46,967 bases of DNA, taken from assembly GCA_020442065.1 (NCBI GenBank), contig JAGRKZ010000013.1, forward strand, positions 3,856 through 50,822, given 5' to 3'. Positions 44,961 to 46,967 of the stretch are shown one piece after another. Numbering within the stretch: position 1 is the first letter of the stretch; the number at the start of each line of letters is the position of its first letter. The position numbers and the translations under genes were made by a program. The notes beneath the pieces are model-generated. The model had not been told where the DNA came from and searched no databases. It was given only the letters and a program-made list of their open reading frames with translations. Source of the stretch: Bauldia sp. (GTDB lineage: Bacteria; Pseudomonadota; Alphaproteobacteria; Rhizobiales; Kaistiaceae).

Positions 44961-45671
44961 TTGGGTGAGACGCTCGGGCTGCTCGGCTTTGGCCCGGATG
45001 GATGGGGCGACGAACTCGCCGCGGGGGCATGGCTGACCCTCAGGCTGGCGCTTGCCACCCTGCCGTTCGGTCTCACCATCGGCTTCCTTGCCGCGCTCGG
45101 CCGAAACTCCGGCAGCCGCTGGCTGCGGGTTCCCGGGAGCATCTTCACGACGTTGTTCCGTGGCCTGCCGGAACTGCTGACGCTGCTCATCGTCTACTAT
45201 GGCGGCCAGATGCTGCTCAGCCGTGTCTTCGGCCTGTTCGGCGAAGGTCAGGTCGAGGTCAGCGCGTTCGTCGCGGGCATGGTGGCGCTGGGCCTGGTCT
45301 TCGCCGCCTATGCCAGCGAAGTCTTCCTCGGCGCCTTCCGGGCCATCAGCCGCGGCCAGTACGAGGCAGCCCGCGCGCTCGGGCTCGGCCGTTTCTCGAC
45401 GATGCGGCTGGTCATCTTTCCGCAGCTCATCCGCCTGGCGCTGCCGGGCCTCGCGAATCTCTGGCTGGTGCTGCTCAAGGACACCTCGCTGGTCTCTGTG
45501 ATCGCGCTCAACGACCTGCTCCGCCAGACTTCGGTGGCGGTGCGCGGCACCAAGGAGCCGTTCCTCTTCTACCTCGTCGCCTGCCTGATCTACCTTTTCC
45601 TGTCGGCTGTCTCGTCGGTCGGTGTCGAGGGCATCGAGCGCTGGGCGAACCGCGGGATGCGCCGGTCATGA
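44961..45671 (+). CDS. Amino-acid ABC transporter permease (HisQ/ArtQ type)
   Basis: 236 residues starting at TTG 44961; an in-frame TGA lies just upstream (44955-44957), so this is the earliest start and gives a family-like N-terminus. Five or so membrane helices are present, with the EAA loop reading FRAISRGQYEAARALGLGR, which docks the ATPase. FRGLPELLTLLIVYYGG is the usual early block. Its last bases overlap the start of the second permease (ATGA). Confidence 0.93.
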   Translation: MGETLGLLGFGPDGWGDELAAGAWLTLRLALATLPFGLTIGFLAALGRNSGSRWLRVPGSIFTTLFRGLPELLTLLIVYYGGQMLLSRVFGLFGEGQVEVSAFVAGMVALGLVFAAYASEVFLGAFRAISRGQYEAARALGLGRFSTMRLVIFPQLIRLALPGLANLWLVLLKDTSLVSVIALNDLLRQTSVAVRGTKEPFLFYLVACLIYLFLSAVSSVGVEGIERWANRGMRRS

Positions 45672-46366
45672 ACGCCGAACTATTCGAGCGCTACGGCCTC
45701 CGGATGCTCGACGGTCTCGTCGTCACCGTCGAACTGGTCGTGATCTCGGTGACGCTCGGGGCATTGCTGGCGCTGCCGATCGCGCTGGCGCGGACATCGC
45801 CGAGCCGCCTCCTGCGCGGTGTTTCCTTCGCCTATGTCGGCTTCTTTCGCGGCACGCCGATGTTGGCGCAGCTCTTTCTCGTCTACTACGGCAGTGGCCA
45901 GTTCCGGGGCGCGCTGGAGAGCGTCGGGCTGTGGTGGCTGTTCCGGGACGCCTTCTTCTGCTGCATCTTCACCTTCACGCTCAACACCGCCGCCTACCAG
46001 TCCGAGATCCTGCGAGGCGCCATGGCCTCGGTGCCGCGCGGCCAGAGCGAAGCGGCCTGGGCCCTCGGTCTCCGCGGAGCGGTGGTGCTGTTCCGGGTGA
46101 TCCTGCCGCAGGCCCTCATCGTCGCCCTGCGCCCGCTTGGCAACGAGGTCATCCTGATGATCAAGGGTTCGGCCGTGGCCTCGATCGTCACAGTCTACGA
46201 CATCATGGGTGTCGCCGATCTCGCCTTTGCCCGCTCCTTCAACCTTTCGGTCTACCTTTGGGCGGCGGTACTCTACCTTGTCCTGGTCGAGACGTTGTCG
46301 CGGGTCTGGGCCGTGTTCGAACGGCGGCTCGGAGCCCATCTTGCGGTTTCCGCCGCAAGGTCCTGA
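45668..46366 (+). CDS. Amino-acid ABC transporter permease (HisM type)
   Basis: 232 residues from ATG 45668, overlapping the first permease by 4 bases. FFRGTPMLAQLFLVYYGSG and the EAA loop MASVPRGQSEAAWALGLRG are conventional, and IKGSAVASIVTVYDIMG is a HisM-type block. It should heterodimerise with the upstream permease. No ATP-binding subunit gene follows; the next gene is a dehydrogenase. Confidence 0.94.
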   Translation: MNAELFERYGLRMLDGLVVTVELVVISVTLGALLALPIALARTSPSRLLRGVSFAYVGFFRGTPMLAQLFLVYYGSGQFRGALESVGLWWLFRDAFFCCIFTFTLNTAAYQSEILRGAMASVPRGQSEAAWALGLRGAVVLFRVILPQALIVALRPLGNEVILMIKGSAVASIVTVYDIMGVADLAFARSFNLSVYLWAAVLYLVLVETLSRVWAVFERRLGAHLAVSAARS

Positions 46367-46438
46367 CGGGCGGCTCGATACGGGTTAGAAGACCCGGCAG
46401 CATTCAATCGGCACTGTCGAATATCGGAGCGAGCAGGA

Positions 46439-46967
46439 ATGGCGAAAGTTGCCTTCATCGGGCTCGGCGTCATGGGCTACCCCATGGCCCGGCATCTCAA
46501 GGAGCGGGGCGGACACGACGTGACGGTCTACAACCGCACGGCGGCGAAGGCGGAGAAGTGGGTCGCCGAGAATGGCGGCGCGGCCGCCGGCACGCCGAAG
46601 GCGGCCGCCGACGGCGCCGACTTCGTCTTCGTCTGCGTCGGCAACGACGACGACCTCCGCAACGTCATTCTCGGTGCGGACGGGGCGCTCGCCGGGATGA
46701 AGGCCGGCGCGATCCTCATCGACAACACCACGGCCTCGGCGATCGTCGCCCGCGAGCTCGAGGCGGCGGCGGAAGCGAAGGGCTGCGGCTTCCTCGACGC
46801 TCCGGTGTCGGGTGGCCAGGCCGGCGCCGAGAACGGCCAGCTGACGGTCATGGTCGGCGGCGAGCCGGCGACCTTCGACGCCGCCAGGCCCGTGATCGAG
46901 GCCTTCGCCAAGATGGTCGGGTTGATGGGGCCCGCGGGAGCGGGGCAGCTCACCAAGATGGTCAACC
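46439..46967 (+). CDS. Beta-hydroxyacid dehydrogenase (HIBADH/GarR family), 3' end outside window
   Basis: 176 residues visible from ATG 46439, with GGAG at 46426-46429; the frame is still open at the window edge and about 115 more residues are expected. The Rossmann motif GLGVMGYPMARHL is at residues 8-20, DAPVSGG at about 120-126 is the substrate-binding signature, and the last bases encode QLTKMVN with the catalytic Lys. Candidates are 3-hydroxyisobutyrate dehydrogenase, tartronate semialdehyde reductase or a succinic-semialdehyde reductase; the visible part does not decide. Confidence 0.92.
   Translation, partial: MAKVAFIGLGVMGYPMARHLKERGGHDVTVYNRTAAKAEKWVAENGGAAAGTPKAAADGADFVFVCVGNDDDLRNVILGADGALAGMKAGAILIDNTTASAIVARELEAAAEAKGCGFLDAPVSGGQAGAENGQLTVMVGGEPATFDAARPVIEAFAKMVGLMGPAGAGQLTKMVN

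Overview
The window is a high-GC, densely coded chromosomal stretch with short intergenic gaps, ATGA-type overlaps and frequent GTG/TTG starts. The gene content points to an alphaproteobacterium, most likely of the order Hyphomicrobiales (Rhizobiales): a soluble FdsGBACD-type formate dehydrogenase, a short PutA, Rhizobiales-style retropepsin-like/DUF1289 and ApbC genes, and a candidate Irr (ICE) operator in front of an iron-responsive cluster. That assignment is inferred from families and motifs, not from a search. I see no phage, transposase, integrase, tRNA, rRNA or CRISPR; this looks like core and lightly accessory chromosome.

Layout. 1-3617: end of xylA, then a sugar phosphate isomerase/epimerase and a Gfo/Idh/MocA oxidoreductase (sugar or polyol catabolism), closed by a perfect hairpin. 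3669-4705: an unknown lipoprotein/membrane-protein pair on the minus strand, divergent from putA (4821-7931), followed by an MFS transporter (minus). 9337-10190: two convergent SET-domain genes, one with intact motifs and one degenerate. 10658-15263: two tandem CHASE4-GGDEF-EAL receptor genes. 15267-16049: hydroxypyruvate isomerase-like gene (minus). 16209-23183: a LysR regulator and the formate dehydrogenase operon fdsG-fdsB-fdsA-fdhD-fdsD. 23296-28820: an unknown membrane protein, dusA, a protease/DUF1289/cobS block on the minus strand, divergent cobT, and a uracil-DNA glycosylase-family gene. 28878-29366: an Lrp/AsnC regulator with a palindrome in front of it.

29373-36146 is the most system-like region. 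A secreted di-haem DUF1111 protein (minus) is divergent from imelysin, a membrane-anchored di-haem DUF1111 protein, a second imelysin and a Tat-exported DUF1513 protein. The shared 237-bp intergenic region holds one strong and one weaker Irr-box-like dyad. I infer a periplasmic iron-handling system functionally comparable to EfeO/EfeB but using paired di-haem proteins and paired imelysins, with no permease in the window.

36257-46967: an orphan branched-chain-type solute-binding protein, apbC/mrp, a cold-shock gene, a YghX-like dienelactone hydrolase, a tiny Lys/Ala/Pro histone H1-like protein starting at TTG, an EamA exporter, an ArsR regulator translationally coupled to a periplasmic MliC-type lysozyme inhibitor, mobA (making the Mo cofactor that FdsA needs), an amino-acid ABC transporter without its ATPase, and the start of a beta-hydroxyacid dehydrogenase cut by the window edge.
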